Positions 33,295 to 41,249 of a stretch of DNA of 43,006 nucleotides are shown here, in pieces; within the stretch, counting starts at the first letter, position 1; each line of letters opens with the position of its first letter. The DNA lies in the NCBI GenBank assembly GCA_963205525.1, contig CAUJJP010000160.1, forward strand, positions 1-43,006. The letters are read 5' to 3'. This DNA comes from Pseudomonadota bacterium (GTDB lineage: Bacteria > Pseudomonadota > Gammaproteobacteria > Burkholderiales > Burkholderiaceae). The notes beneath the pieces were generated by a model that saw only the letters and a list, made by a program, of their open reading frames with translations, had not been told where the DNA came from and made no database searches. A program made the position numbers and the translations under genes.

Positions 33295-33581
33295 CGCCCG
33301 TCGAGCTGTCGTCGGCGGCGCGGCGGGAACTGCTCGACGCTCGCGCGTTCAATTCCGCGGTGACACCCGCGCTGGGCAAGCGCTTCGAATCAAGCATCGA
33401 CGCCGCGCTGCAGCGCATCGGCACGTCGCCGACCACCTGGCCGCAGGTGTCGCCGAGGCTGCGGCGCTACGTCGTGTCGGAGTTCCCCTGTTCCGTCCTG
33501 TACCGCTTTGCCCACGCTCGCGTCCACGTGGTCGCGATCGCTCAGCAGCGGCGTCGCTTTGGCCACTGGCAGGGGCGCTGA
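33291..33581 (+). CDS. ParE/RelE-family toxin (putative)
   Basis: A 96-residue basic protein with the ParE/RelE toxin pattern: an N-terminal helix MTPVELSSAARRELLDARAF, then SPRLRRYVVSEFPCSVLYRF and the C-terminal strand VHVVAIAQQRRRFGHW. ParE-type toxins inhibit gyrase, RelE-type ones cut mRNA; which applies cannot be told here. It overlaps the antitoxin gene (ATGA) and is followed by a strong hairpin at 33602-33640. Confidence 0.85.
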   Translation: MTPVELSSAARRELLDARAFNSAVTPALGKRFESSIDAALQRIGTSPTTWPQVSPRLRRYVVSEFPCSVLYRFAHARVHVVAIAQQRRRFGHWQGR

Positions 33582-33601
33582 CCGCCACACCGGCCTCCAC
33601 G

Positions 33602-33640
33602 CTCAAGCGCGTCCAGCAGCAGGCCCTGGCCGCGCTTGAG
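33602..33640. terminator. Hairpin between the toxin and the convergent ABC operon
   Basis: A perfect 10-bp stem CTCAAGCGCG (33602-33611) / CGCGCTTGAG (33631-33640) with a 19-base loop that itself holds CCAG/CTGG. There is no T-tract on either side. Its position between the toxin stop and the ABC permease stop suggests two-way termination. Confidence 0.55.
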
Positions 33641-33687
33641 CCTGGCCAACTGGCTGGCGCTGCGCAGCCCCGATGTCGTCGCCGCCG

Positions 33688-35025
33688 CTACTCGTCCCAG
33701 CCGAAGCGCCACCAGGCGACGAGGGCGCACAGGAGGGCAAAGCCCAGCAGCACCGCCACCGCCGGCAGCGCGGCTTCCAGCCCCAGGCCGCGCCAGGTCA
33801 TGGCGTCCAGGGCGTCGACCGCCCAGCGGGTGGGCAGGGCCAGGGTCAGCTCCTGCAGCCAGGCCGGGAACAGGAAGGCCGGCACCCAGGCGCCACCCAG
33901 CATGACGAGCAGCAAGGTGGCCATGATGGACAGGCCGCGCGTGGCGTCGGGGCTGCGGCCCAGGGCCGCGATCATGAGCCCGAAGCTGGCGGTCAGGAGG
34001 GCGAAGGCGGCAAGCACCGCCAGCAGCCCGGCACCGCTGCCCAGCACCCGCACCTGGAATATCGCCATGCCCACGCCCAGGATGGCGGCGAAGAGGGCGA
34101 AGGCGATCAGCGCCGCGCTGCACAGCCGGCTGCCCAGCAGCATGGCGCGCGACAGCGGCGCCGCGCGCAGCCGCTTCCACAGGTCCTGGCGGCGCAGCAG
34201 CAGCAGGCCTATGCCCATGTCCACGCCCAGCAGCAGGATGAACTGCACGCCCATGCCGGCGAAGGAGTGCGCGTAGCCGTTGTAGCCCCGTGGGCTGCCC
34301 GCCGGTCCGGCGCCGGCCTCGACGAGATCGGTCTCGAAGGGCTGGCTGATGCCGTCTGCGCCGGGCGGTGCCGGGCTTGCGGCGCCGGATCCGGGTGCCG
34401 ACGCCGGTGCCGGCACTGCGGCCTGCGCTGCCGGTGCTGTCGCCTGCACCCGGGCGATGCTGTCGAACATCGCCAGCAGATCGGCGCGCGCCTGTGCGCT
34501 CAGGCCTGGATCCTGCTGCGCGCCGCGGCGCAGGTCGGCCAGGGTGCTGCCGCGCGGCGAAAAGGCCTCGGCGCTGACCGCCTTCATCGCCTGCTCGGTG
34601 AGCAGCCCGCGCAGCAGCGGCAGCACCATGCCCTGCGAGGGATCGTGGATGAGCCGCACGCGCGGCCTGGGCCCGGCACCGAACAGCGCCGGCCCGGCCT
34701 GGCGGCCGAAGCCCGGCGGCAGCTCGATGGCGGCGCTGAGCCTGCCGGCGCGCACCGCCTGCTCGGCCCCGGCGGGGTCCAGCCGCTGCACGCGCAGCGC
34801 GGGATCGGCCTGCAGCCCGGCCGCGATGCGCTGGCTGGTCGGGCTGTGGTCGAGGTCGACGACGGCGATCTCGATGCGAGAGCGCTCGGCGTTGCCGCCG
34901 CCACCGAACAGGAAGCCGAAGAAGGCGCCGATCAGCACCGGCGCCAGCAGGTTGAGCAGCAGCGCGCGCCGGTCCTGAAGGAACAGCGCCAGGTCCTTGC
35001 GCACGAGGGCGATGAAGGCATTCAT
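33688..35025 (-). CDS. ABC-2 type transporter permease
   Basis: A 445-residue inner-membrane permease of the ABC-2 export family. One N-terminal helix (about 20-40, LLLNLLAPVLIGAFFGFLF) is followed by a large periplasmic loop (about 45-240), Ala/Pro-rich near residues 197-222. Five to six helices occupy the C-terminal half, with PTRWAVDALDAMTWRG near the end, typical of ABC-2 permeases. Its start overlaps the ATPase gene by 4 bp. Substrate not identifiable; lipids, drugs or peptides are possible. Confidence 0.92.
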   Translation of the reverse strand: MNAFIALVRKDLALFLQDRRALLLNLLAPVLIGAFFGFLFGGGGNAERSRIEIAVVDLDHSPTSQRIAAGLQADPALRVQRLDPAGAEQAVRAGRLSAAIELPPGFGRQAGPALFGAGPRPRVRLIHDPSQGMVLPLLRGLLTEQAMKAVSAEAFSPRGSTLADLRRGAQQDPGLSAQARADLLAMFDSIARVQATAPAAQAAVPAPASAPGSGAASPAPPGADGISQPFETDLVEAGAGPAGSPRGYNGYAHSFAGMGVQFILLLGVDMGIGLLLLRRQDLWKRLRAAPLSRAMLLGSRLCSAALIAFALFAAILGVGMAIFQVRVLGSGAGLLAVLAAFALLTASFGLMIAALGRSPDATRGLSIMATLLLVMLGGAWVPAFLFPAWLQELTLALPTRWAVDALDAMTWRGLGLEAALPAVAVLLGFALLCALVAWWRFGWDE

Positions 35026-35963
35026 GTGCCGTCGCGCAAGGCGCGCCCGGTGAGTTGCAGGAACACGTCTTCCAGCGTCGCGCGGCCGCTGTGCAGGTGC
35101 AGCACCTGCAGGCCCTGGGCCTCGATCTGCGCCAGCACGCGCGCCACGCTGGGCCCCAGGTCCTGCAGCACCAGCTGCAGCTCGCTGCCGCTGGCCTGCG
35201 CCTGCAGCACGCCGGGCAGGGTGTGCAGCGGCGCCAGCGCGGGCGCACCGTCCAGACGCAGCAGGAGCTGGCGCGACGCCGGCAGGCGCGCCAGCAGCTC
35301 GGGCAGCCGGCCTTCGGCCACCACCCGGCCGTGGTCGACGATGACGATGCGGTCCGCCAGGCGCTCGGCCTCCTCCATGTAGTGGGTGGTGTAGAGCAGC
35401 GCCTTGCCGCTGCGTTTGAGCGACTCGATCAGCTCGAAGATGGCGATGCGGCTTTGCGGGTCGACACCGGCGGTGGGCTCGTCCAGCAGCAGCAGCTCGG
35501 GCTCGTGGACGAGGGCGCAGGCGATGTGCAGCCGCCGCTTCATGCCGCCGCTGAACTGCGCCGGCTTGTCCTGTGCGCGCTCGGCCAGGCCGACCTCGGC
35601 CAGCACTGCGGCGGCGCGCTCGCGGCAGCGCGCGCGCGGCAGGCCGTACAGGGCGCCGAACAGTTCGAGGTTGCGCTGCGCGCCGAGCTGCTCGAACAGC
35701 GCCAGCTCCTGCGGCACGAGGCCGATGCGGCGCCGCGCCGCTGCGGCGGCATTGCCGGCGAGCGCATGACCGGCCACCTGCACCGTGCCGGCGTCGGGCT
35801 CCAGCAGGCCGGCCAGCATGCCGACGGTGCTGGACTTGCCGGCACCGTTGGGGCCCAGCAAGGCGAGCAGCTCGCCGCCCCGCACCTGCAGCGACAGCCC
35901 GGCCACCGCCTCGCGTTCGCCGTAGCGCTTGCGCAGGCCTTGCGCCTGCAGGATCTCGACCAT
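35022..35963 (-). CDS. ABC transporter ATP-binding protein
   Basis: A 313-residue ATPase energising the ABC-2 permease. Walker A GPNGAGKSS (about residues 38-46), the Q-loop PQELALF, the signature FSGGMKRRL, Walker B LLLLDEPTAGVDPQSR and the switch His in YTTHYMEEAE are all present. A C-terminal domain (about 225-313) ending in EDVFLQLTGRAL is typical of exporters of the DrrA/CcmA type. The ribosome site AAGGAGG precedes the ATG. A -10-like TAGCAT lies at 35993-35988. It is the first gene of the two-gene operon. Confidence 0.95.
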   Translation of the reverse strand: MVEILQAQGLRKRYGEREAVAGLSLQVRGGELLALLGPNGAGKSSTVGMLAGLLEPDAGTVQVAGHALAGNAAAAARRRIGLVPQELALFEQLGAQRNLELFGALYGLPRARCRERAAAVLAEVGLAERAQDKPAQFSGGMKRRLHIACALVHEPELLLLDEPTAGVDPQSRIAIFELIESLKRSGKALLYTTHYMEEAERLADRIVIVDHGRVVAEGRLPELLARLPASRQLLLRLDGAPALAPLHTLPGVLQAQASGSELQLVLQDLGPSVARVLAQIEAQGLQVLHLHSGRATLEDVFLQLTGRALRDGT

Positions 35964-36027
35964 CGCGCCTCCTTCGGACAGGCCGCGATGCTAGGGATCC
36001 GGCGGTGCGCCTGCAGCGCCCAGGCGA

Positions 36028-36045
36028 CCGGCTGCCGGCAGCCGG
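36028..36045. repeat. 18-bp perfect palindrome before the ABC operon
   Basis: CCGGCTGCC/GGCAGCCGG is a perfect palindrome 65 bp upstream of the ATPase start and about 117 bp past the chemoreceptor stop. It could be an operator for the ABC operon or a terminator of the chemoreceptor gene (no T-tract). Confidence 0.6.
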
Positions 36046-36143
36046 CGCGAACGGTCGTCCTGGCGCCGTCGGCTGCGGTGCGCGACCGCGACGCAGAGGC
36101 TGCGCGCCGGTGGCCGGGCGGCGTGCGCGCTGCCGATACCGAG

Positions 36144-36173
36144 GCTCAGGTGCTCAGGTGCTCAGGTGCTCAG
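36144..36173. repeat. Octamer tandem repeat across the chemoreceptor stop codon
   Basis: Nearly four copies of GCTCAGGT (36144-36151, 36152-36159, 36160-36167, 36168-36173 partial). The stop codon of the chemoreceptor gene (36164-36162) lies inside the third copy. Because eight is not a multiple of three, gain or loss of a unit would alter the last residues. Confidence 0.9.
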
Positions 36174-37784
36174 GCGAAAGCGCGCCACCTCGCCGGCCAG
36201 GGTGCGTGCGCGGTCCTGCATCGCCGATGCGGTGGCCGCGGTCTGTTCCACCAGCGCCGCGTTCTGCTGCGTCATGCGGTCCAGGTCCTGCACCGCGTCG
36301 CCGATCTGGCCGATGCCGCCGGACTGCTCGCGCGCGCTGGTGGCGACGTCGCCGAGCAGGGCGTCGACGCGGCCCGAGGACTGGATGATCTCGTCCATCG
36401 TGCCGCCGGCGCGGCGCACGACCTCGCTGCCGGACTCGACCTGCTCCACGCTGTGGCCGATGAGCGTCTTGATCTCGCGCGCCGCCAGCGCGCTGCGCTG
36501 CGCCAGGCTGCGCACCTCGCCGGCCACGACCGCGAAGCCGCGCCCCTGCTCGCCCGCGCGCGCCGCCTCCACCGCCGCGTTCAGGGCCAGGATGTTGGTC
36601 TGGAAGGCGATGCCGTCGATGGTGCCGATGATCTCGGAGATGCGCGCCGAGGAGTCGCGGATCGCCACCATGGTCTGCATCACCTGCTGCATGGCGCGGC
36701 CGCCGGCGGCGGCCACCTCGGCGTTGTGGCGCGCCACCGTCGAGGCCTCGGCCGTGTGGTCGGCGGTCTGGCGCACGGTGGCCGAGATCTGCTCCATCGC
36801 CGAGGCCGAGCGCTGCAGGTTGGCCGCCGCCTGCTCGGTGCGCCCCGACAGATCGTGCGCGCCGCTGGCGATCTCGCTGCTGGAGTGCACGATCTCGTCG
36901 GACGAACTGCGCACCCGCTGCACCATCTGGCGCAGCGCGCCCTGCATGGTGCGCAGGTCCTCCATCAGCTGCGCGGCCTCGTCGCGCCCCCAGGGCGTGG
37001 GCGAGACCGTCAGGTCGCCCTCGGTCATCGCCTGCAGGTAGCGCCGGGTCACCTTCAGGCCGCCGTCCATGACTCGGTAAAAGCTCAGGAACAGGTAGCC
37101 GGCGAGCGCGGTCGACACCAGCGCCACCGCCGCCACCCAGGCCAGCCGGCGCTGCGCGTCGGCACGCAGGTCGTCGATCCAGATCCCGGAGCCAACGACC
37201 CAGCCCCAGGGCTCGAAGCCCTTGACGTAGGAAAGCTTGTCCACCGGCTTGTCGCTGCCGGCGCGCGGCCACTGATAGTCGACGAAGCCCGCGCCCTCGC
37301 GCCGCACTTGGTCGACGAAGGCGACGAACAGCGCCTTGCCGTTCGGGTCCTTGGTCGCGCTGACGTCCTGGCCGTCGAGTTCCGGCTTGATCGGGTGCAT
37401 CACCACCCGCGGCTGCATGTCGTTGATCCAGAAGTACTCCTTGCCGTCGTAGCGCAGGGCGGAGACGGTCTCGCGGGCGAGCTGCTGCGCCTGCTCGCGG
37501 CTGAGCTCGCCGCTGACTTCGCGCGCCTGGGCACGCTCCAGCACGCCGTGCGCCACCTCCACGTGCTGGCGGATCGCGTTGCGGCGGTCCGCCAGGGCGT
37601 CGGCCGAGGCCGACTCCAGCAGCCACGCGATCAAGGCCAGCATGGGCAGAGCGACCGCCAGCGAGATCAGCGTCGCCTTGTGGCCGAAGCGCAGCTGCCG
37701 GAACAGGCGCACGCCGGGCGCCCACAGGCCGTGGTGGGCAAAGAAGCCGTCGTGCGGCCGTCTGGCAAGAAGGGTGGCAGGCAT
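36162..37784 (-). CDS. Methyl-accepting chemotaxis protein with single Cache domain
   Basis: A 540-residue chemoreceptor. TM1 (about 36-56) precedes a periplasmic single-Cache-2-type sensor (about 60-205), recognisable from [20 protein letters not shown] and [15 protein letters not shown]2 (about 210-230) leads to a HAMP domain, and a cytoplasmic signalling domain carries the hairpin tip [20 protein letters not shown] and [19 protein letters not shown] (overlapping parts). The ATG at 37784 gives the natural N-terminus; an upstream in-frame start would cross the sigma-28 promoter. Ligand unknown; related receptors sense small organic acids. Divergent from proA. Confidence 0.94.
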   Translation of the reverse strand: MPATLLARRPHDGFFAHHGLWAPGVRLFRQLRFGHKATLISLAVALPMLALIAWLLESASADALADRRNAIRQHVEVAHGVLERAQAREVSGELSREQAQQLARETVSALRYDGKEYFWINDMQPRVVMHPIKPELDGQDVSATKDPNGKALFVAFVDQVRREGAGFVDYQWPRAGSDKPVDKLSYVKGFEPWGWVVGSGIWIDDLRADAQRRLAWVAAVALVSTALAGYLFLSFYRVMDGGLKVTRRYLQAMTEGDLTVSPTPWGRDEAAQLMEDLRTMQGALRQMVQRVRSSSDEIVHSSSEIASGAHDLSGRTEQAAANLQRSASAMEQISATVRQTADHTAEASTVARHNAEVAAAGGRAMQQVMQTMVAIRDSSARISEIIGTIDGIAFQTNILALNAAVEAARAGEQGRGFAVVAGEVRSLAQRSALAAREIKTLIGHSVEQVESGSEVVRRAGGTMDEIIQSSGRVDALLGDVATSAREQSGGIGQIGDAVQDLDRMTQQNAALVEQTAATASAMQDRARTLAGEVARFRLST

Positions 37785-37827
37785 GGTGAGGGCCTCGATG
37801 TCTCGTTGGAATGGAGCTGAGGTCCGT

Positions 37828-37854
37828 TTATCGACGCACGAAGTGATGACTTGA
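37828..37854 (-). promoter_or_regulatory. Candidate flagellar sigma-28 (FliA) promoter for the chemoreceptor
   Basis: On the minus strand TCAA (37854-37851), a 15-base spacer and GTCGATAA (37835-37828) match the sigma-28 consensus TAAA-N15-GCCGATAA at 10 of 12 positions with exact spacing. It lies 43 bp before the chemoreceptor start. Chemoreceptor genes are normal members of the FliA regulon. Confidence 0.7.
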
Positions 37855-37907
37855 TGACTCACAAGTGATCAATCACTCGGTCGGTGCCGCTGCGCGACAA
37901 TCTGCGC

Positions 37908-39173
37908 ATGCAGATCGACGACGTCGGCGCCTACATGGCGCAGCTCGGCGCCGCGGCCCGGGCGGCGGCGACGCAGATGGCGGCCGCCACCAGCGCGGCC
38001 AAGGCGCAGGCCCTGGTCCTGCTGGCCGCCGGCCTGCGCGCCAAAGCCGGCGCCCTCATGGAGGCGAATGCGCTCGACCTGGCGGCGGCGCAGGACAGCG
38101 GCCTGGCGCCGCCGCTGGTCGACCGCCTGCGGCTGACGCCGGCCATCGTCGAGACCGTGGCCGAGGGCTGCGAGCAGATCGCCGCCATGCCCGATCCGGT
38201 CGGTGAGATCAGCGAGCTGCGGCGGCGCCCGAGCGGGATCGCGGTCGGCCGCATGCGGGTGCCGCTGGGCGTGTTCGGCATGATCTACGAGAGCCGGCCC
38301 AACGTGACCATCGAGGCCGCCTCGCTCGCCATCAAGAGCGGCAACGCCTGCATCCTGCGCGGCGGCTCCGAGGCCTTGCACAGCAACCTGGCGCTGTGGC
38401 GGCAGGTGCAGGCGGCGCTGGGGGCGGCCGGGCTGCCGGCCGACGCGGTGCAGCTGGTGCAGACCACCGACCGCGCCGCGGTGGGGCGGCTGATCGCGAT
38501 GCCGCAGTTCGTCGACGTCATCATCCCGCGCGGCGGCAAGGGCCTGATCGAGCGCATCGCCGCCGAGGCCCGGGTGCCGGTGATCAAGCACCTGGACGGC
38601 AACTGCCACGTCTACGTCGACGCCGAGGTCGACCTGGAGCAGGCGCTCGCCGTCACCGACAACGCCAAGACGCAGAAGTACAGCCCCTGCAACGCCGCCG
38701 AGAGCCTGCTCGTGCATGCGGCGCAGGCAGCGGCCTTCCTGCCGCGCATCGCTGCCGTCTTCGCCGCCAAGGGGGTGGAGGTACGCGGCTGCGCGCGCAC
38801 GCGCGCCCTGCTGCCGCAGGCGCGCGCGGCGACCGAGGAGGACTGGGCGACCGAGTACCTGGCGCCCATCATCAGCGTGAAGGTGGTCGACTCGCTGGAC
38901 GAAGCGATCGCCCACATCAACCGCTACGGCTCGCAGCACACCGACGCCATCCTCACCACCCACCACCCGAGCGCGATGCGTTTTCTGCGTGAAGTCGATT
39001 CGGCCAGCGTGATGGTGAATGCGAGCACACGCTTCGCAGATGGTTTCGAGTACGGGCTGGGGGCCGAGATCGGCATCAGCACGGACAAGTTCCACGCCCG
39101 CGGCCCGGTCGGCCTGGAAGGCCTGACCTCGCTGAAGTGGGTCGTGCTCGGCCAGGGCGAGATCCGCCGGTGA
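37908..39173 (+). CDS. proA: Gamma-glutamyl phosphate reductase
   Basis: Second enzyme of proline synthesis: NADPH-dependent reduction of glutamyl-5-phosphate to the semialdehyde. It is 421 residues from the ATG at 37908, close to the usual 417; a GTG 24 bp upstream is possible. Visible are [20 protein letters not shown], the catalytic Cys261 in [13 protein letters not shown], and the C-terminal [20 protein letters not shown] signature. A 14-bp inverted repeat AGTGAT-CA-ATCACT lies just upstream at 37864-37877. It is followed, with a 4-bp overlap, by a LemA-like gene. Confidence 0.96.
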   Translation: MQIDDVGAYMAQLGAAARAAATQMAAATSAAKAQALVLLAAGLRAKAGALMEANALDLAAAQDSGLAPPLVDRLRLTPAIVETVAEGCEQIAAMPDPVGEISELRRRPSGIAVGRMRVPLGVFGMIYESRPNVTIEAASLAIKSGNACILRGGSEALHSNLALWRQVQAALGAAGLPADAVQLVQTTDRAAVGRLIAMPQFVDVIIPRGGKGLIERIAAEARVPVIKHLDGNCHVYVDAEVDLEQALAVTDNAKTQKYSPCNAAESLLVHAAQAAAFLPRIAAVFAAKGVEVRGCARTRALLPQARAATEEDWATEYLAPIISVKVVDSLDEAIAHINRYGSQHTDAILTTHHPSAMRFLREVDSASVMVNASTRFADGFEYGLGAEIGISTDKFHARGPVGLEGLTSLKWVVLGQGEIRR

Positions 39174-39715
39174 GCCGCGGACAGCTCGCGGCGCTGGCCG
39201 CGGCGGCCCTGCTGGTGTTCTGGGTGGTCGGCGCCTACAACCGCCTGGTGGCCTTGCGCAGCCGCGTCGCCGCCGCCTGGCAGCAGCTGGACGAGGCGCT
39301 GCAGCAGCGCGCCCAGGCGGTGCCGCCGCTGGTGGGCGCGCTGCGCGAGGCCCTGGTCGGCGAAGGCGCGGCGCTGGACGCGCTGCTGTCGGCGCAGGCC
39401 CAGGTGACGGCCTGCACCGACTTGCTGCGCGCGCGGCCGCTGGCTGCCGAGGCGGCGCAGGCCTTGGCGCACGCCGAGGCGCTGCTGGCGGCGGCGGCGG
39501 CACGCGTGCGCTCGCTCACCGAGCTGCAGGCCGGGCTGGCGGAGCGCCCGGCGCTGGCGGCGCCCTTGCAGCTCCTGCGCGAGGCCGAGCCCAGACTCGC
39601 GTTTGCGCGCCAGCTCTTCAACGAAGCCGCCCAGGCCCACGACGCCGCGATCGACCAATGGCCGGCGCGGCTGCTGGCCAGGCTGTTCGGGTTCAGGCGC
39701 AGCGGCCGGCTCTGA
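39170..39715 (+). CDS. LemA-family-like membrane protein
   Basis: A 181-residue protein starting at GTG 39170, overlapping the proA stop (GTGA). One N-terminal transmembrane helix (about 5-22) is followed by the LemA-type signature [20 protein letters not shown], a long alpha-helical coiled region, and the family-typical C-terminal [18 protein letters not shown]. LemA proteins are N-out membrane proteins of unclear role, reported to be involved in envelope or surface functions. Coupling to proA is positional only. Confidence 0.8.
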   Translation: MSRGQLAALAAAALLVFWVVGAYNRLVALRSRVAAAWQQLDEALQQRAQAVPPLVGALREALVGEGAALDALLSAQAQVTACTDLLRARPLAAEAAQALAHAEALLAAAAARVRSLTELQAGLAERPALAAPLQLLREAEPRLAFARQLFNEAAQAHDAAIDQWPARLLARLFGFRRSGRL

Positions 39716-39746
39716 GCGAACGCCAGGCGCCGCCGCCAGCGCCACC

Positions 39747-39765
39747 CGGCCGACGTGATCGGCCG
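39747..39765. terminator. Hairpin between LemA-like gene and convergent arsR-type gene
   Basis: A perfect 7-bp stem CGGCCGA/TCGGCCG with loop CGTGA, ending one base before the ArsR-type stop codon. It is positioned to terminate transcription from both sides but has no T-tract. Confidence 0.5.
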
Positions 39766-39766
39766 C

Positions 39767-40153
39767 TCAGCGCCGCGGGTCAGGCCGCGGGCCCGGCCGG
39801 GCAGTCGCATCGGCACCGAGGTCGGCGTCGAGCGCGATCTGCATGCACACCGCCCGGCACAGGCTGGCCGCGCCCTGGTGGCCGATGCGGTAGTAGATCT
39901 GGGTCGCGTCGCGCCGCCGGCCCAGCACCCCGGCGCGGTACAGGGTGGCCAGGTGCTGGCTCATGTTGGGCTGCGTGGTGTCGATCTCGGCCAGCAGCTG
40001 CGAGACGTTCTTCTCGCCCTGGCACAGCGCGCTGATGATCTTCAGGCGGATGGGTGTTGCCAGGAGGCGGAACAGCTCGGCCGCAGAGGCGAACACCTGG
40101 TCCGAATCGGTCGCAGCCGAGGCGTCGCGCTCTATCGCTGAGTCCATGCGCAT
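39767..40153 (-). CDS. ArsR-family transcriptional regulator
   Basis: A 128-residue winged-helix repressor. The DNA-binding region is clear: RLKIISALCQGEKNVSQLLA, then TTQPNMSQHLATLYRAGVLG and the wing GRRRDATQIYYRIG. Cysteines are Cys44 (ALCQGE), Cys99 and Cys103 (SLCRAVCM). The classical ELCVCDL metal site of ArsR/SmtB is absent. A Cys in helix 2 plus Cys near the C-terminal helix is the general layout of persulfide/redox sensors (SqrR/BigR), though here Cys44 sits about one turn later than in those, so sensing is undecided. The start at 40153 keeps the hairpin at 40204-40229 outside the gene; 40147 or 40231 are alternatives. It lies downstream of two c-type cytochrome genes. Confidence 0.88.
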   Translation of the reverse strand: MRMDSAIERDASAATDSDQVFASAAELFRLLATPIRLKIISALCQGEKNVSQLLAEIDTTQPNMSQHLATLYRAGVLGRRRDATQIYYRIGHQGAASLCRAVCMQIALDADLGADATARPGPRPDPRR

Positions 40154-40203
40154 ATCCGTGCATTCGGCAACGGCGATATTGTGCGCGCGGGCAGCAGCGC
40201 AGA

Positions 40204-40229
40204 GCCGGCGTCGTGCATCGGACGCCGGC
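40204..40229. terminator. Strong hairpin between cytochrome genes and the ArsR-type gene
   Basis: A perfect 9-bp stem GCCGGCGTC (40204-40212) / GACGCCGGC (40221-40229) with an 8-base loop. In minus-strand reading it follows the iterons and precedes the regulator by about 50 bp, so it may attenuate read-through from the cytochrome genes or lie in the regulator's leader. Confidence 0.55.
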
Positions 40230-40237
40230 AAGCCCGG

Positions 40238-40292
40238 GCGGGGTTCTGGCGGGGTTCTGGCGGGGAACAGGCGGGGTACAGGCGGGGTACAG
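40238..40292. repeat. Five 11-bp direct repeats (iterons)
   Basis: Five head-to-tail 11-bp units GCGGGG(T/A)(T/A)C(T/A)G: two GCGGGGTTCTG (40238-40248, 40249-40259), one GCGGGGAACAG (40260-40270) and two GCGGGGTACAG (40271-40281, 40282-40292). The constant part is GCGGGG..C.G; a spacing near one helical turn places each copy on the same DNA face. They lie between the ArsR-type gene and the cytochrome genes. Confidence 0.92.
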
Positions 40293-40316
40293 GCTGCCGG
40301 GCTCTGCAGGCCGATC

Positions 40317-40715
40317 TCAGCGTCCCGCCGGGGCGGCGTCGAAGCGGTAGTGGTCGCGCTGCAGCACCGCCGCCATGGCGGCGATCTCCTCCGGGAACAG
40401 GCCCAGGCTCAGCTCCTGGCTGCAGTAGTCCACCATCGCGAGCAGGGCGGCCGGGGTGTTGATGCGTCCGCGCGGCTGGTAGATCGCGCTGCCGTCACCG
40501 CCGACGCGCCGGATGTGGCAGCCGGCACAGCGGTGCTCGGAGATCAGCCGCTCGCCCAGCTTCAGGTCGGCGTCCCTGAGCGTGGCGGCCGGGTCGGCGC
40601 CGGCCAGCGGGGCTGCCAGGGCGATGGCGGCCAGCGCGGCAGCGCGCGCGCCACGGGCCGACCAGGCCCATGCGGACCGGACCCGCGCCGGCAGGCCGCC
40701 GCGGGTCCGTTGCAT
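40317..40715 (-). CDS. Small c-type cytochrome (monoheme)
   Basis: A 132-residue exported cytochrome. The N-terminal region has a long basic leader and a hydrophobic export signal (about 25-41, cleavage near AGA). A single heme c site CAGCH is at about residues 64-68. The rest, ARG-rich IYQPRGRINTPAALL and SLGLFPEEIAAMAAVL, is helical; no obvious axial Met with a proline, so His/Met or other ligation is unresolved. Its ATG overlaps the stop of the cytochrome c551-like gene by one base. Electron carrier of unknown partner. Confidence 0.85.
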   Translation of the reverse strand: MQRTRGGLPARVRSAWAWSARGARAAALAAIALAAPLAGADPAATLRDADLKLGERLISEHRCAGCHIRRVGGDGSAIYQPRGRINTPAALLAMVDYCSQELSLGLFPEEIAAMAAVLQRDHYRFDAAPAGR

Positions 40716-41029
40716 CACTTGGCGCCGCCGGCGATCCAGGTGGCCAGGGTCGTCAGGTCGGCGTCGCTGAGCTGCGGCTGCGGCGGCATCGGCACCTTGC
40801 CCCAGCGCCCGGTGCCGCCGGCCTTGATGTGCTGCTTGATCGTGTCGACGGCGTCCTTCTGGCCGGCGTACTTCTTCGCCACCTCGACGTAGGCCGGGCC
40901 GATGACCTTCTTGTCCACCGCATGGCAGGCCGTGCAGGCCTTCTTCTTTGCCAGATCGAGGTTGGCGAAGGCGGGCGTCGCGGCGACACCGAGGGCGAGT
41001 GCGGCGAGGGTCAGGGACAAACGGGACAT
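40715..41029 (-). CDS. Cytochrome c551/c552-type periplasmic electron carrier
   Basis: A 104-residue exported class I cytochrome c. The signal peptide ends at AFA (about residue 23). The heme site CTACH follows at about 33-37, with the axial Met in WGKVPMPPQPQLSDADL, typical of Pseudomonas-type c551. AGGAAG is the ribosome site. It lies 220 bp after fahA in the same direction; two hairpins (41073-41090 and 41128-41143) in the leader could set mRNA stability. It carries electrons to an oxidase or reductase, unspecified here. Confidence 0.93.
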   Translation of the reverse strand: MSRLSLTLAALALGVAATPAFANLDLAKKKACTACHAVDKKVIGPAYVEVAKKYAGQKDAVDTIKQHIKAGGTGRWGKVPMPPQPQLSDADLTTLATWIAGGAK

Positions 41030-41249
41030 CGTGGCTTCCTTGCGTGGTTGAGAAAAGGCTGGGGCGGGCCGTGCTGCCGGTGTCGGCAGCGCGGAGTCTG
41101 GTTCCGGCGCCGGGGCCTTGCGCTGCCCCGGGGTGATCCCCGGCGATTGTGTCAACGCCCGCCGATGCCGCACCGATGACATGACCGGCAGCAGGGTCGG
41201 CACTTGCGCCATGACCGCGTACGCGCTTTGGCGGCCGGTGATCGCCCGC

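Noticed and set aside
40238..40292. CRISPR array
   Set aside because: The five 11-bp repeats are contiguous with no spacers and no cas genes are nearby.
41128..41143. Intrinsic terminator after fahA (CCGGGG-TGAT-CCCCGG hairpin)
   Set aside because: No T-tract on the minus strand, and it lies close to the next gene's leader; kept only as a comment in the cytochrome entry.
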